Positions 28,405 through 29,471 of a DNA stretch of 29,471 nt are shown here, in pieces (position 1 is the stretch's first letter; each line of letters opens with the position of its first letter). This stretch comes from CAYYNP01 sp964472545 (lineage in GTDB: Bacteria > Planctomycetota > Planctomycetia > Pirellulales > Thermoguttaceae). The stretch is from the NCBI GenBank assembly GCA_964472545.1, contig CAYYNP010000102.1, positions 1 through 29,471 on the forward strand, read 5' to 3'. The notes beneath the pieces were generated by a model that searched no databases, was not told where the DNA came from, and was given only the letters and a program-made list of their open reading frames with translations. The translations under genes were made by a program, and so were the position numbers.

Positions 28405-29328
28405 CTACGCAAACGCTTCCCGCAGCAGGTCGATGTACTTCGGGCACTCTTCTCTCGGATTGCCCGACTCTTCGTATTCCAGCACGATGTAGCCGCGGTA
28501 GCCGGCGTCGGTGAGGATCTCGGCCAGCCGGTCGTAGTCGGTGGGGGCCTTCTTGCCGTCGGGGCCGGAAACGACGACCTTGATCTGGCAGTTCAGCGCG
28601 AACGGGGCGATCTTGGCCAATTCGCCGTAGACGTCGTCGCTGTGGAAGTTGCCGCTGTCGAGGTTCACGCCAAACCAGGGGCTCTTCACGTCGCGAACCA
28701 TCCGCAACATCCCCTCGGCCGTGGCCGTTAGGCCGCCGTGGTTCTCCAACGCCAGGAACACGCCGTGCTGGCAGGCGTAATCGCAGCACTCCTCGATCGC
28801 TTCGACCGCCAGACGCCGAGCCTGCTCGACGGTCTGTTCGCCGCGGGCACGTCCCGAGAAGATGCGGATGACCGGGGCACCGAGGATCTCGGCCCGGTCG
28901 ATCCACTGCTTGACGTGGGAAATCTGCTGATCGCGTGCCGGCCCGGGCGGGTGACAGAAATCGTTGCCCACGGCCGTGCCGGAAATATCCAGGCCAAGCC
29001 GAAACGTGACGTGTTTCAGACGCCGCAGATACTCGTCGGTGACCTGTTGGGGGAAGTAGTAGGTCGTCGGCTCGGTGCCTTCGAGGCCCATGCGGGCGCA
29101 GTCGGCAATGAAGTCCTCCAACGTCAATTGGGGCTTACTGCCGGTCAACAACGCCCGATAGCTGTACGCGGACAGGCTGAACTTGAACTTGGCGTTGCCG
29201 TTGCGCCGGACCGGCTCGATGGCGGACGTGCCCATGGGAAACAGCCCACCGGCCAACCCACCGGCCGCTCCGGCGGAGATCAGGGTGACGTCGCGAAAAA
29301 AACCGCGACGGTCGCGTCGCTTCGACAT
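28405..29328 (-). CDS. Tat-exported sugar isomerase/epimerase-like TIM barrel (AP_endonuc_2)
   Basis: A 307-residue protein of the xylose-isomerase-like TIM-barrel family (PF01261). The N-terminus KRRDRRGFFRDV followed by a Gly/Ala-rich hydrophobic stretch (15-33) looks like a twin-arginine signal, which suits a cofactor- or metal-loaded enzyme. Metal ligands expected for the family are present: Glu195 (LENHGG), Asp224 (NLDSGN), Gln248 (NCQIKV) and Glu284 (LEYEES). Family activities include isomerisation, epimerisation and lyase/hydratase steps on keto-sugars. An AGGA-like site precedes the ATG. It converges with the precorrin-like gene, with 32 bp between stops. Its link to the DUF1080 gene is inference. 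Confidence 0.87.
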   Translation of the reverse strand: MSKRRDRRGFFRDVTLISAGAAGGLAGGLFPMGTSAIEPVRRNGNAKFKFSLSAYSYRALLTGSKPQLTLEDFIADCARMGLEGTEPTTYYFPQQVTDEYLRRLKHVTFRLGLDISGTAVGNDFCHPPGPARDQQISHVKQWIDRAEILGAPVIRIFSGRARGEQTVEQARRLAVEAIEECCDYACQHGVFLALENHGGLTATAEGMLRMVRDVKSPWFGVNLDSGNFHSDDVYGELAKIAPFALNCQIKVVVSGPDGKKAPTDYDRLAEILTDAGYRGYIVLEYEESGNPREECPKYIDLLREAFA

Positions 29329-29417
29329 AGGGGCAGTCCTGTTGGAGGGAGTCTAGGCGGGGAATCCCCTTATGATGGCAGGCTCGGGGCGGAAAGGCAA
29401 GGGGGGCCGTGTTCCAG

Positions 29418-29471
29418 CCAGGAGAACTGCAAAGTCGATTCGCGGGAGTGGAAAAGGGGGACTGGCTCCGA
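29418..29471 (+). repeat. Third copy of the CCAGGAGAACTGCAAAGT repeat
   Basis: It is nearly identical to the inverted copy at 22138-22192 over its full visible length, and more diverged from 21944-21994. It reaches the window edge, so its right half is not visible. Confidence 0.85.

Overview
The window looks like chromosomal DNA of a GC-rich planctomycete, probably a Pirellulales-type bacterium. The grounds are family content: a secreted sulfatase, a DUF1080 (3-keto-glycoside hydrolase) protein, a signal-peptide FAD oxidoreductase with carbohydrate-binding-like domains, a UROD-superfamily protein, a Tat-exported sugar isomerase-like TIM barrel and a CHASE4 hybrid kinase. Intergenic hairpin repeats are also abundant. 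This taxonomic placement is inference; there is no rRNA or marker gene here.

Layout, left to right. 1-148 is an array of a 34-bp hairpin repeat. It is followed by a large secreted alpha/beta hydrolase (198-2300, +) and a small secreted protein of unknown function (2468-3238, +). A hybrid histidine kinase runs on the minus strand (3382-6342). A 480-bp divergent spacer with two hairpin elements separates it from a secreted sulfatase (6824-8332, +). Next come a two-gene ABC-2 exporter (8600-10835, +) and a two-gene RND efflux pair (lipoprotein adaptor plus pump, 11056-15473, +). A second array of the 34-bp repeat in opposite orientation (15503-15630) precedes a K+ channel-like protein (15649-16338, +).

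The right half looks like a carbohydrate-use region. A minus-strand group of UROD-like protein, alpha-glucuronidase-like/malectin protein and lactonase-fold beta-propeller (21833 down to 16391) is divergent from a plus-strand group of FAD oxidoreductase, SAM methyltransferase and secreted esterase-like hydrolase (22289-27014). A DUF1080 protein with its own strong promoter (27196-27897) sits four bases from a short precorrin-2 dehydrogenase-like gene (27902-28372). These converge on an exported TIM-barrel sugar isomerase-like gene (28405-29328, -).

Working together (inference): the sulfatase, GH67-like protein, esterases, lactonase-like propeller, FAD oxidoreductase, DUF1080 hydrolase and TIM-barrel isomerase could jointly remove sulfate and acyl groups, oxidise and cleave a glycan outside the cytoplasm. 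The kinase and the exporters are not obviously tied to this.

The least expected signal is between the genes: at least four families of inverted-repeat elements. In two of them, copies differ by compensatory changes in opposite stem arms, which suggests that folding is maintained. No tRNA, rRNA, CRISPR array, transposase, phage or recognisable defence gene was found.
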